This document shows, in pieces, positions 1 to 10,968 of a stretch of DNA of 64,000 nucleotides. The first letter of the stretch is position 1. Every line of letters begins with the position of its first letter. The position numbers were made by a program, and so were the translations under genes. This stretch comes from Himantopus leucocephalus. Taxonomy: Eukaryota > Chordata > Aves > Charadriiformes > Recurvirostridae. The stretch is taken from assembly GCA_003993805.1 (NCBI GenBank), contig RSEF01000003.1, positions 103,651,996 through 103,715,995 on the forward strand, read 5' to 3'. The notes beneath the pieces are model-generated. The model saw only the letters and a list, made by a program, of their open reading frames with translations. It was not told the origin of the DNA and did not search any database.

Positions 1-43
1 TTAAATGTCCCTTCCAACCTTAACAATTCTATGATTCTATGAT
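1..43 (+). mobile_element. CR1 LINE, 3' terminal tail (cut by window edge)
   Basis: The first bases read as the end of a CR1 3' untranslated region: a 'cccttccaacctta' block followed by two ATTCTATGAT-type octamer repeats. This terminal repeat defines the 3' end of CR1 elements, which lack a poly-A tail. Only the tail is visible; the rest lies outside the window. It runs on the plus strand. Confidence 0.85.
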
Positions 44-1117
44 CAGTGTTGGCTATGGTGGAACAAGAGAGGGACACACGCTGTATTCACTCTGTTCTAT
101 TTGGTTTTGTCTCTTCCACTTTCTCATTTTTTCTCATGAAGCAAACAAAGATTTGGAGGGTAAAAGTCAGGAAATGGAAAGGCATCACTGATTCCAGCTC
201 AAAGCTCTCACTGAATCACATCCCATTAAAAAGGACAGAATGCTTTGCTGGCCTTGCTGTACCTAGTAGGGCACAAGCTGATCAGGCCTTGGCCAGCAAA
301 ATGCCTTGCAATAACATTTTCAGTAATATTTCTTACAGTATGAAGTACCTCATGATTCCCATGTGGATGAGGCTTTGACCACCGACCTCTAGTCGTGCCC
401 GTGAGAGACAATCCAAAATGACAACAAAGAGAAGCTAGCTGACATTTGTGAAATGGTTTTGGCCAATTGTTCTGCATTTTCCTTTGCTTCATTGTTCTTT
501 TATTAATAAAAGAAGAAAATAAAATAGAAACAAATTTTAAAGTCAGAACTGCAATGTAGTTATGTGGCTGCTTATTTATTTATCTCCTGTTTTTTTAAAG
601 GCTTTGCAGAAGCTTTATAAAGTTTCTTCCAATGATTTTACAGAAGCCTAACAAAAAAACAATTTATTCTTTGCACGTGACCTGTCCTCTGTTTGCATAT
701 AAGCCATGTGGTTTGCCAGTGAAAAAGAGCAGCTGGAGGCTTAGTAACATCTGAGGGATAGGGAAAAACACATTTAACAAACAATGGCTGTTTAACATGT
801 CTCAAGCTTCTGTAAAAGACCACTATCCCAGAAATGCAATTGTCACGTGACGTTCGCCAGCAAATCTTCTGTATATAAAGGAGCTAATTTCTAATCTCAT
901 CAGACATAAATTTTAACCTGTTAGCAAATTGTTCGCAGTGCCTGCTAGCCCAACTTTTTCTGGCACCTTCTGCCACTGACCGACTGTGAAATCTTGGTTG
1001 CTTTGACCCTAAAGATGGAGTCTACTGCAAAAATAAGTAATTTTAGTCAAGGCAAGACTCTGAACACTTGGTGGATTATAGATGTTATTAATTCTCCTAT
1101 GCTTTTTATGTGGTGGG
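44..1117. other. AT-rich non-coding DNA
   Basis: No recognisable gene or repeat. Two short overlapping frames (46-378 plus, 226-492 minus) have no family resemblance and lie on opposite strands of the same DNA, so they are read as chance. An E-box plus TATA-like cluster is annotated separately at 842-880. Confidence 0.6.
842..880 (+). promoter_or_regulatory. Possible promoter-like cluster: palindromic E-box plus TATA box
   Basis: Seen: the 10-base palindrome GTCACGTGAC at 842-851, overlapping a TGACG half-CRE, and TATATAAA at 872-879, about 20 bases downstream. Another CACGTG lies at 674-679. GTCACGTGAC is the core of the CLEAR/USF-type E-box bound by bHLH-zip factors such as TFEB, MITF and USF. 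A TATA box here would place a start near 905. An ATG in reasonable context (AAAGATGG) follows at 1015, but its frame is short and unrecognised. No gene supports the call, so a chance cluster remains likely. Confidence 0.25.
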
Positions 1118-1145
1118 TTTTTTTGTTTGTTTGTTTGTTTGTTTG
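1118..1145. repeat. (TTTG)n microsatellite
   Basis: A T-run leads into five GTTT units. It is a simple repeat with no coding context and could equally be an A-rich tail read on the minus strand, but no element body is seen beside it. Confidence 0.9.
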
Positions 1146-4100
1146 AACAGTCTGAAGAGGTCACCTAATCCTTCCTTCCTGCCCCACGGCAGCATCAGAA
1201 ATACCTGGCTGTTCCTCGGGGTGCTTTGCTTAACCTGTCACAAAACACTTTCCTTGGCAATAATTCAGTCCAGCATTTAACTGTCCTACAGTTACAAAAA
1301 TTATTGGGGTTTTTTATAATTTTTAACCCAAATAGATCTTGATGAAATTTATTGCTAATAGCTCTTTTCCTGTCCGTTCTGTGTTTGAGGAGAGATTATT
1401 CCCTCTTTTTTTTCCCCATCAGGTTTTTATGTGTTTGAAGGCCGTTTGCATGTCTTTGCATGTCATGTGTTTGCAAGATTTGTTAAACTTGTTTATTCTT
1501 GAGACATGTAAGTTCCTCCAACAAATAATATCAGCCTTTTAACAAGACTGAAACAGAGGCAAAAGGATGAGGAGGACAGAAAAAAAAACCCCCGTGAAAT
1601 TAGTGAGGAACTGAGGAAGAATCACTCATTATACATCAGATTCCTGAAGACATAGTGCAGAATCTTTATCTAAAACCTCAAAGCCTCTGAAGCTCACAAA
1701 ACTTGGATAAATAAGGTAGACAATACTGAATCTCTTTCTATGTTGTAAAAATACAGGCCTCTGTATCTTTGTATCTTAATTATATCTTTACAGAAAAAAT
1801 ATATTTTTACAGATATAATTTGATATGTCACAGAGTTGGTCAGTAACAACTGCATTGATAAATATGATTTTCTTTAAAAAATGAAAATGAATAAACATAA
1901 AAGGCATAAAATTCTTTCTGGAGAAGCCAGTTTTCTTTAGACTATGTAAGAAAGCCTCAAATGGCACAAATTTAAGTTTTGTGTTGTTTTTTTCAGGATA
2001 ATTTCAAAGACAGAAAATGGGAATATATTTTGCAAATACCTACAGGAGAAAATAGGAATGAAAAAGGAGAATTAAAATATAAAAGTTAATGAAAGACATA
2101 ATCCAACTGCGTAATATCCAAACAAACCAGTCTTGGGTCCAAAATTTGCCCTGCAGTTAAAACCACTCTGTATAAACTGGTATCCTGGAGTTAAAATATA
2201 CACTGTGGATGCTGGCAACCTGGATATAAACTTTACACCGGGGGGAAAAAACCAAACTCCATAGTAGAATTCAAAACATACATTGCAGAAGCTAATACCT
2301 GGCTCTAACACTTCCCTGAAGAAATTATTTTGCCCAGAAAACATTATTTCTATTGTCATTGAGCTGTTCAACTCAAATAGAATTTCTGATAGTGCTTGCC
2401 CATACCAAACACTAGTTCGACACTGGGATTTTAGCCACTGGTTTTCTCTTACAAATGCACCTACACAAATGAAATACACTGATGAGACTTATTTTACAGA
2501 TATAGTTTGTTTAGATTGAATTGTTCTGGTTTGAAACAAAGAGACGTTATTTACACAGATGTAAGAGGTTATAAATTACTTCTAAACTTAGAATACACAT
2601 TTTCAAACCATCTCAGTATTGTGACATCACTGGTAAAATCCTTCTGAAGGCAAGACCTTGTTCACACGGAAGGATGAAATCTTGTTTCAGCCGGCATCTT
2701 TGGGAGGGAATTAATTTTTCTCCCAGAAATCTTTCAGTTCATCATTCTCTTTTGCATTTTCAGGGCACCTTAGCTCTATAACACTTGCTCATGTTCGCAC
2801 TTAATCTTTCATTCCCCATAACAGGTTATTTTCTTATGCTGATCTTTGAGAACAATAATTTTTCTGCAAGTTTTTCTCCACTGAATGAATTTACTGTTGT
2901 ATCTAACTCCCAAAACAAGGTTCTCTGTTTGCCTCAGTCGGTGTAAATAGCCGTGCTGTGACAGGCTGATGAGTGGCAGCAGGGATCCATCTATGACAAG
3001 AGCTTGAAGCTGCAGGAAAGGTTTGTACCTGTAGGATGCAGTTTGTATTTCTTGTCCTTTTTGGATTAGAGTGGAGGAACCCATCCTTCGCGCAATGTGT
3101 AGGAGAAAAGAGAGCTCATATCCTGTTTCTTGTCTTTTCACCTCTTAAAATTACGTTTAATTTGTCAGAGTGTCAGAATCATAGACCAACAGAAATGCCT
3201 GACTATCAGAGGAAAGAAAAGAAACAAAGCTAGGTAAAGAGATCAAGGTAGGCCGGGACGGCTTTCAAAACTTGTGCAGCCACGACAGAGAGCAGTAATG
3301 ATGTGGGTCGTGTCCTGAATGAAAGAAAATCAAGAAAAAATGAAATAAGAATTTATATATGGGTGGTGAAATAAGCTAAGTTAGATTTTGCTGGGTGATT
3401 AGCTAGGTACACTTGGCTGTATGGCCTCCTTGTAACAGGGCACTAACAGCTGGTGTACAGTGCTGTAAGAACAAAAAGCGTTACCTTCCCCCACCAAATG
3501 CAATTGCTGCTGAAGGATCAATCCTTTGGTGCAAGCACTGGGGGGCTAATAAAGACTCCAACCCTGGGAACAGGAGTGATTTACAATTGAACTTAATCTA
3601 TTTGAAAAATTCTAGCAACCACATTAAAAAAAACCCCAAATCTCATCACGCACCACCTGAATTTCCTCAGTGCCATCTGTCTGCTGCATTAAACAAAGCC
3701 CCAGAGACCCTCAGAGAGAGTGAGGCAGAGTTTTAATGATTAACCTAACCTGGCTGTCAGAATGGATAGCTTGATATATAGGACCTCTGTTGGCAGTTTC
3801 TGCATACCTAGTCACTAACGCTGCAGAGAAGATTTAAGCCAGCAGGAATTCCCCTTCGGTGCATAAACCAGAGTGTGTTCTCCCAGGATGCAGCATCGGT
3901 GTGCAAAGCAGCATTACCCTTGTGCTCCCTGGATTCACAGCGAGCCCCCCCCAGGGGCTTGGTCATGCAGAAGAACTGGCTGTAGCTCACTTGCCAAGGG
4001 GATCTGCAAAGGCAGCGCCTGGACGTCAAGCACCAATAACTCTGGAAGCTCATCTGCGACTGAGGGTGCCAGTTCCGCATAGCAAGATGGCACTGAGTCC

Positions 4101-4799
4101 CTGGCTTTATTTCTGTTAAAGCAATTATGTGCTTAAATATCTTGAAATGTTTTAAGTTGGGTACCTGAGCATTCACCTTGCTGAACTGAGGTTGCTGAAG
4201 AGTATGAAATTGCCATCCTCAATTTCATGAGTTGAAATGATATTTTTATTAGATTTTTATGAAGATTCGGAATTGGACATGATATTTTGATCATTTCCAT
4301 TTGATCAAGACAAACACTACTTTTCTTGGCATCAGTGTCAAACTTGGATTTATGGGAGATGTCAAAAGTGAAAGTTTGCAGTTTTATGAGAGCAATACTA
4401 TTTTAATTTCTCAGTAAGCACTTTTCCTCTGGATAGAAAGGACAACTTTCCACTATAAAAATAATTCTATATTACGTATGCTGTTTTTCACTCACTCAGA
4501 CTTTTCATCTCATGTTGATGAAATATTGAAATTAAATTGTTCTGCTACTTTGGATTTGTGAAGAGGATGTAAACAATGCATCTTGCCCATTAGAAACTAT
4601 TTCAAAATCATCAAGAGATTTGTAGGTATTATTTAATGAATAATCATACCTTCTTTTATAGTGAAATTAATGGTTCCACTTTGCAGGTACAGAAAATGAA
4701 ACTTAAGCCATCATTTTACAATAGATTTTACCAGAGCTAGTAATTTACACGCATGCAAAGTGAATATAAATGGTGAAAACATGTTCATACATTATATAT
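1146..4799. other. AT-rich non-coding DNA
   Basis: No repeat or exon recognised. The longest frame, 135 codons on the minus strand at 2072-2479, has no motif I recognise and is overlapped by a plus-strand frame at 2283-2519. A slightly GC-richer patch at 3850-4090 carries three overlapping short frames, again with no family resemblance. A short TA run (about 4793-4803) directly precedes the LTR. Confidence 0.55.
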
Positions 4800-4804
4800 A
4801 TATG
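4800..4804. repeat. Candidate target site duplication, left copy
   Basis: ATATG immediately before the LTR's 5' TG; it matches ATATG at 5952-5956. A 5-bp duplication suits an ERV-L-type integrase. The left side lies in a TA-rich run, so chance identity is possible. Confidence 0.45.
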
Positions 4805-5013
4805 TGTGGTGGGTTGACCCTGGCTGGATGCCAGGTGCCCACCAACGCCGCTCTACCACTTCTCTCCTCAGCTGGACAGGGGAGAGAAAATATAACAAAA
4901 TGCTCATGGGCTGAAATAAGGACAGGATATAACTCACCAGTTACCATCACTGGCAAAACAGACTCGACTTGGGGAAAATTAATTTAATCATTTACCAATC
5001 AAATGAAAGTAAG

Positions 5014-5057
5014 ATAATAAGAAAATAAAACTTAAATAATAAGAAAATAAAACTTAA
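5014..5057. repeat. Short tandem duplication inside the LTR
   Basis: Two adjacent A-rich units of about 22 bases, each reading 'aataagaaaataaaactt'. An AATAAA is embedded in each copy, so one could serve as an LTR polyadenylation signal on the plus strand, but this is inference. Confidence 0.75.
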
Positions 5058-5224
5058 AATACCTTTCCCCCACCCCTGCCTTCTTCCTGGGCTCAACTTC
5101 ACTCTTAATTTATTTCTCTCCTCCCCCTGAGCGGTGCAGGGGGACGGGGAATGGGGGTTGCGGTCAGTTCATCACACGTTGTTTCTGCCACTCCTTCCTC
5201 CTCAAGGGAAGGACTCCTCACACT

Positions 5225-5660
5225 CTTCCCCTGCTCCAGAGTGGGGTCCCTCCGATGGGAGATAGTCCTCCACTATCTTCTCTAACATGAGTCTTTCCCA
5301 CAGGCTTCAGTTCTTCATGATCTGCTCCAGCGTGGGTCGCTTCCACGGGGTGCAGTCCTTCAGGAACAGACTGCTCCAGTGTGGGTCGCCCACAGGGTCA
5401 CAAGTCCTGCCAGCAAACCCGCTTCAGAGTGAGCTCCTCTCTCCATGGGTCCACAGGTCCTGCCAGTAGCCTGCTCCAACATGGGCTTCCCATGGGGTCC
5501 CAGCCTCCTTCGAACATCCACCTGCTCCAGCATGGTGTCCTCCACGGGCTTCAGGTGGATATCTGCTCCACTATGGACCTCCATGGGCCACAATGGGACA
5601 GCCTGCCTCACCACGGTCTTCACCACAGGCTGCAGGGGAATCTCTGCTCTGGCACCTGGA
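5225..5660. repeat. Internal ~50-bp degenerate sub-repeats of the LTR
   Basis: A 'ctgctccag-nn-tgg' core recurs at about 5322, 5371, 5419 (degenerate), 5471, 5522 and 5563, each followed by a 'ccacggg-tgcag' type block. Spacing is about 41-52 bases. This GC-richer minisatellite-like interior explains the stop-free frames on both strands here. Confidence 0.75.
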
Positions 5661-5951
5661 GCACCTTCTCTCCCTCCTTCTTCACTGATCTTGGTGTCTG
5701 CAGTCATTTCTCTCACATATTCTCACTCCTCTCTTCTGGCTGTTGCTGAGCAGGTTTTTTTTCCCCTTCTTAAATATGTTAGCCCAGAGGCACTACCACT
5801 GGTGCTGATGGGCTCAGCCTTGGCCAACGGCGGGTGTGTCTTGGAGCCGGCTGACATTAGCTATATCGGACATGGGGGAAGCTTCTAGCAGCTTCTTTCA
5901 GAAGCCAACCTTGTAGCCCCTCTGCCACCAAAACCTGGCCACGCAAACCCG

Positions 5952-5956
5952 ATATG
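5952..5956. repeat. Candidate target site duplication, right copy
   Basis: ATATG immediately after the inferred LTR end; pairs with 4800-4804. Confidence 0.45.
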
Positions 5957-8900
5957 AAGGCTTGAGGGAGCAAAATATCATCTGACAAGCAACTATCAAA
6001 ACCATAAACTAATTCAGTGAAAGTGTCATAATTAAAATAAGAATTCCCAAATTTAGGTAAATTTTATATTCATCTAGATGCTTAAATGTAGCCATCATTA
6101 TCTAAATGATGAAGGTATCTGGGTTTTATACTCACTGCTAGGCTAGCCAGGAATCCTCTCTGGATCTGTAGAACCTTCCTGAAAGTTTTTAATAAAACCC
6201 CGTAGTCTTAAAATGTATGTTAATTCTACACAGATAATGAAAAAAATTAAGTAATGTAGTTATCTATTATCTTATTTTCTTTACTAATAATTGTTACTTT
6301 TATTAATTAAAAATCAGTTCTGATGAAAATTAACTTTCTGAAAAGAAGACCTTTTCTGTCTCCTTACACTCGGTCCCAGGCGTCAATCCCCTGGGCTCAG
6401 GGATGGGGGGAACTGATCTCCCAGTAATTACTGACGGACCCAGACTCTCGCAGCCAGAAGGAGGAGCAGTGCTCGTATCTCAGTGATGTCAGGGTAATCC
6501 TTCATTACGCAGGTTATATACATTTCTCATAGCTGGACCCGCTCTATCAATCCTTCTGAAATATGAGAATCCCATTGAGGTCCATTTAGTCATTCTCCTT
6601 CCTATTGTTAATGAATATGACAAAACATGACAGATCCTAATGCCTGTATCTCCAGGCAGCCCGGCAGCCCTCTTGCTTTCATTTCAATACATTACTACTG
6701 CTTATCAGTGCCCTTTGATGACTGCTCTGAAGCGCGTTTCACATCCAAGCGGCAGGGTTCATATCCAAGCAAATCTGAATTAATTCTGGGTATAAAGTTT
6801 CATGAGCAATTGTTTTCAATGATTTACTAGAAATCCATATATATGTATAACATTTTATAAGTCTGTCTCTGAAGGTAACAATAATAAAATAATAAAACTC
6901 CCCTCCCCTAGCTTCTGTTTTAGTACCTCAAACATCTTTTGATTCTCATGTCCCGTAGGTATTTTAAAAGGATGTCTGCTGCACTCTGCTGAAACAACAA
7001 GTATGTTTCATCTCGGTCGTCACTGTGTTTGAAAAGATGGGCAGCATAATATTTGTGCTTCTTTTGGACTGGATTATCAGGCACGCTGAGCAAATTTCCT
7101 AGCAGCAGGAAAAGTAGTTTTCTGACACTTTTTCACAACCTCAGTCTCAGGAACTCTTGAAACTTGTTCTGCTGTGACAGTGCTGTTAGGTTGATGGAAG
7201 ATGCAGAAGTAACACATGTTCTATGTCTACCGCCTATGTGCTGTCCATATAATCTGCTACACCAGAAGGGGAATGCTACTACTGAAAAAAGGGTTGGGGT
7301 TTTTTTGCTAGTCTAGCACATCTCATATTTTCTACTTGCATTTGTTTTACCTCAAGGTGTATTATGAACATGATGCTCTCTTCTAATGAAAATAACCACA
7401 CAATGGGTGACAGCAGTGATCAGTAGGACTGAAGGGACAGGGGGATGTCTTTTGTACTTTCCCTTACTTGAATCTTCCTATTCCTTGTGAGTTAATTATG
7501 AATTTATGCCATCGCTCTGACAAGAACTTCTGTAATACAGTACACCTTGGAAAAAACAAGGATTGTGTCTCAGGTACGTGTTTTGAAAAAAAAAAAAATG
7601 TGAGAGTGCTTTAATTCAGGTTATCATGAGAAGGTCTTTGTGTGCACATTTTCTGACAAATAAAGTTTTTGGTCTAAAACAATAAGTTGTACAGTCTGAA
7701 TTAATTTTCTTAAACAATATTTTAAATAAAACAAAGGGTCTTGAGCCACATGAAAAAGTAGCATGTGTATTCTTTTACGAAAATCTGTTTTGTAATGAGA
7801 AAGGATCAAGTTCAGTTCTCTGACTCAGACCAGTAATTACATCCACTCTGTTCAATACGCCTAGCAAACATTCTTGCCACTAGACTATAATGTACAAAGG
7901 TAGAGGGCATTGACTCCTTGCTAGTTTTAGAAACAGAATCTGTATCACCAAAACTTTTTTATCAACATCATTTTTTCATGAAAATAATTTTTTTCATCAA
8001 AATAATCAAAAGAGTTAAGATAGAGTTGGAATACATTTACCGCTGACTATGCCATACCTCCTCAGAAAGACTGGCATAAATAGTGTTTTTAAATCATCAG
8101 TTCCCAGTGACGGGATTCATCTTACTTAATTTTGGTTCCTGAAAGAAAATAATCTGAATTGGCTTTATCTGGGGAGGTGGGGGGGAAGAGTGAGGCAAAT
8201 CACCCTGCTGTCTCCTCGCAGTCAACCGAGAGAAATAGATGCTTCCAGACACAATTAATTCTTCCCTGAGAAAGGTGGCTAAGATGTGGGAAAAATGTTT
8301 TTGTTTGGATTAGCAAGTATAGGTTATTTGACCCACTTTTGAAAGCTTTTGTATGTCCAAAGCTGTCTGGGACGAATGCCGCCCCGTGTCTGTTCTATAA
8401 ACAGCACGACTGGTTTGCAGAGAACTGGCTCTGCTCTGTCAGTATCCAACTGGTTGTAAGATGCTGGCCCACCTTCTTTTTTCTCCTTATTTTCTGCTTT
8501 TAAACATCATCAAGAACTATAAAGATTAAATAAACCTTCTTTATCTTGGTGCTACTTTTCTGTAATTGTCCTGCATATCACATGTTAAAAGACAGCCTTG
8601 CCTTCAGAGGGCATGGGTGAAGATGGTTACCTGGCTAAGGTGTTTTTTCTTACACAGCAAAGAAGCTGAAAAAAACCTGCCTTAGATAACAAGGATATAT
8701 CTTTATCCTTTTCTAATATCAAATTTATATGTTCCAGTGTATAATTTTAAATCTTTCTGATCAAAAGTTAATACATAGTTATTGGGGGAGAAATGATACC
8801 CAGCAATGAGAAAATGCTGGGCGTGAGCCCAGCACAACCTCTAGAAACTCCAGAGAGGGGACTGTGCTCTGAGGACTCCGTTAGCCTCTTCTTTTGTTAA

Positions 8901-10103
8901 CCAGTCAATGTGCCTCAGCAGGACCCTTCACGGATTCTCATCCTGTTCACTCCCCTGTATGTATCATCTTCTGGCAGTGGAGAGATTCTGGAACTGTTCT
9001 GCAAAGGAGAACTCTAATGGGTGCAAACTTGTCAAGTCCAGTTGTGCCAACGTGCAGTAAACTTGCTTCAGATCATGCTAGTGTTAGTCAAAACTAAGCC
9101 AATGCCAGCAGTAAAGATACTCCTTTCTCTTCCAGCAGTTTGGAAAAGATCTCATTTGTGAACTGCTCTCAGGACTCCTCAGCTCAGGTGGTTGCTTGTT
9201 GAATAGTTTAGATGAATTACCTTCAAACCATGACTTGTTAATGAATTTTCCCTTGCTACTACGTATTTATCATATAGATGTTTGCCTAATATCAAGGACA
9301 ATTTGATATCGTCCCCTGAGCCGGATGACTGAAGAGCAAACTATGGATAGTATACTTCCAGTAAGAATTTTTGGACTAGTCTTAATACCTGAAATGTCTG
9401 AGATTCATAGGGCAGAAGCTTTCCTGCGCAGAGGTCTGAATATCAATGAGTAACAAATAAATTGCATGAATTTGAGCTCCTACATTGCACTGTTGTTACG
9501 CACAAAAGATATATAGATAATATTTTAAAAGTTCATAATTTAATTCCAGTTCCAAATAATATGTTCTGTATCTTTTATCTTTGAAGACATTCGTTTTAAT
9601 AGACTTCCATCCTTTGAAATTCCTGATTTTAAATGTGACTTTTTTCTTTTATTGATGTCATCATTACAGCTCTTACTTGAAACAATTTGGAATGTCCTAA
9701 TCTTTAACTACTTTTTTGGCTTGACATAAAAGCTATGCCTCTGTCCTTGTCATGTGCCCCTCTCTTAGTGAATTTAATCCCCCTTTTAACCATCAAACCC
9801 ACTAAATTATTTTTGTGTCTGAAGAGTTTTCAGAATTAAATTTTCCCTTTCCTTGTCTGAAGCTTTAGTGTTTTGTTTTATAGCTAATGGTTAAAAAAAA
9901 AAATCCTACATTTTTTTTCTCCTTAGTTTCATTTCCCCCTCATTAACTGCATGATGACAGGAAGCATCCTGAGAAGAAAAAAAGGGGCCACACCATTTAG
10001 AAGAACTGCTTCTCATGGACCTCTTTCTATCTTTGCATTTACAACACATTCTTCAGTTTGTTTTTCTATGTTAAAAGCTGGGTGAGAAGCTTTGAATGCT
10101 GAA
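5957..10103. other. AT-rich non-coding DNA
   Basis: No exon, RNA gene or interspersed repeat recognised. Frames are all under 70 codons. A short perfect hairpin at 8815-8834 is annotated separately; an A-run lies at about 7587-7599. Confidence 0.55.
8815..8834. repeat. Perfect 8-bp hairpin with GTGA loop
   Basis: TGCTGGGC (8815-8822), loop GTGA (8823-8826), GCCCAGCA (8827-8834). GTGA fits the GNRA tetraloop consensus if transcribed from the plus strand. No T-run follows and no gene context exists, so function is unproven. Confidence 0.6.
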
Positions 10104-10672
10104 TGTGGAGACCAGTAAGGAGTGGAGTTCCTCAGGGGCTGGTATTGGGACCAGTGCTGTTTAACTGCTTTGTTGGCAACACAGACTGTGGGATCGAGTG
10201 CACCCTCAGCAAGTTTGCCGCCGACACCAAAGTGAGTGGTGCAGTCGACACGCTGGAGGGAAGGGATGTCATCCAGAGGGACCTGGACAGACTGGAGAAG
10301 TGGGCCTGTGCAAATCTCATGAAGATCAACAAGGCCAAGTGCAAGGTCCTGCATGTGGGCTGGGGCAAACCCAAGCACAAATACAGGCTGGGCAGAGAAT
10401 GGATTGAGAACAGCCCTGAGGAGACTGACTTGGGGCTGGTGGTGGATAAGAAGCTCAATTTGAGCCAGAAATGTGCGCTCGCAGCACCAAAAGCCAAACC
10501 CATCCTGGGCTGCATCAAAAGAAGTGTGGCCAGCAGGTCGAGGGAGGTGATTCTGCCCCTTTATTGCTCTCTTGTGAGACCCCACCTGGAGTACTGCGTC
10601 CAGCTCTGGGGTCCCCAACATAAGAGGGACATGGACCTGTTGGAACGGGTCCAGAGGAGGCCACAAAGATGA
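10103..10672 (+). pseudogene. CR1 ORF2 reverse-transcriptase fragment (inactive)
   Basis: A 189-codon frame encodes the C-terminal part of the CR1 reverse transcriptase. Visible motifs are SGVPQG at residues 7-12, LGPVLFN at 15-21, FAADTK at 38-43, and the CR1-typical 'LGCIKRSVASRSREVILPL' and 'LVRPHLEYC' blocks. The family has FADD at the catalytic site; here the first catalytic Asp is Ala (codon 10220-10222, GCC). A base is missing near 10659, shifting the frame at the 'VQRR' block so that it ends as PQR-stop, and about 13 bases more are missing just after 10672. The ATG at 10103 is incidental because the upstream ORF2 (endonuclease and fingers) is absent. It is a dead retrotransposon fragment; the opposite-strand frames here are shadows. 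Confidence 0.9.
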
Positions 10673-10750
10673 CCAGCTCTCCTGTGAGGACAGGCTGAAA
10701 AAGTTGCGGTTGTTCAGCCTGGAGAAGAGAAGGCTCCGGGGACACCTTAT
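10104..10750 (+). mobile_element. CR1 LINE, 5'-truncated, running into an assembly gap
   Basis: The sequence is CR1 from the reverse-transcriptase palm to the thumb/C-terminal region. CR1 similarity starts abruptly near 10104, the usual 5' truncation caused by incomplete target-primed reverse transcription. The 3' end is not visible: similarity is cut by the N gap at 10751, and the sequence after the gap (10851 on) is not CR1. The coding part is annotated separately. Confidence 0.9.
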
Positions 10751-10850
10751 NNNNNNNNNNNNNNNNNNNNNNNNNNNNNNNNNNNNNNNNNNNNNNNNNN
10801 NNNNNNNNNNNNNNNNNNNNNNNNNNNNNNNNNNNNNNNNNNNNNNNNNN
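10751..10850. other. Assembly gap (100 N)
   Basis: Exactly 100 undetermined bases, the usual placeholder for a gap of unknown length. It falls inside a CR1 copy, so the missing sequence should contain at least that element's 3' end. Confidence 0.98.
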
Positions 10851-10925
10851 CGAAGAGTACACCTGTCCAGGCCATGAGCAGCCAGTTTCTCTGATGAGCT
10901 ACAACAAGCAGAAACTTGGAGAGAA

Positions 10926-10966
10926 GAGGGGAGGGGAGGGGAGGGGAGGGGAGGGGAGGAGAGGAG
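10926..10966. repeat. (GGGGA)n microsatellite
   Basis: Six perfect AGGGG units at 10927-10956, then decayed GGAGA units. The G4 runs make a G-quadruplex on the plus strand possible. The array lies 76 bases from the gap and may have contributed to the assembly break. Confidence 0.92.
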
Positions 10967-10968
10967 AA

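Larger units (their letters stand above)
4805..5951. mobile_element. Avian ERV-type solo LTR, about 1.15 kb
   Basis: The block begins TGTGGTGGGTTGACCCTGGC and ends near 'cacgcaaacccg', boundaries I recognise from a widespread bird LTR family, probably class III/ERV-L-like. A candidate 5-bp target duplication, ATATG, flanks it at 4800-4804 and 5952-5956; if right, the 3' terminal CA has decayed to CG. The right boundary is therefore less certain than the left. No gag, pol or env sequence follows, so it is a solo LTR left by LTR-LTR recombination. The open frame at 5445-5888 lies wholly within it and reflects the absence of stops in GC-rich sub-repeats, not a gene. Transcriptional orientation was not resolved. 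Confidence 0.8.

Noticed and set aside
2072..2479. 135-codon minus-strand frame rich in Phe and Tyr
   Set aside because: Composition follows the AT-rich DNA; a plus-strand frame overlaps it at 2283-2519; no recognised domain.
3170..3200. 'agaatcatagacc' resembling a CR1 minus-strand terminus
   Set aside because: Only a dozen bases match and no CR1 3' UTR follows.
5445..5888. 147-codon plus-strand frame
   Set aside because: Lies entirely inside the ERV LTR and follows its GC-rich sub-repeats; the opposite strand is also open there.
10013..10666. 217-codon minus-strand frame
   Set aside because: Antisense shadow of the CR1 reverse-transcriptase region.
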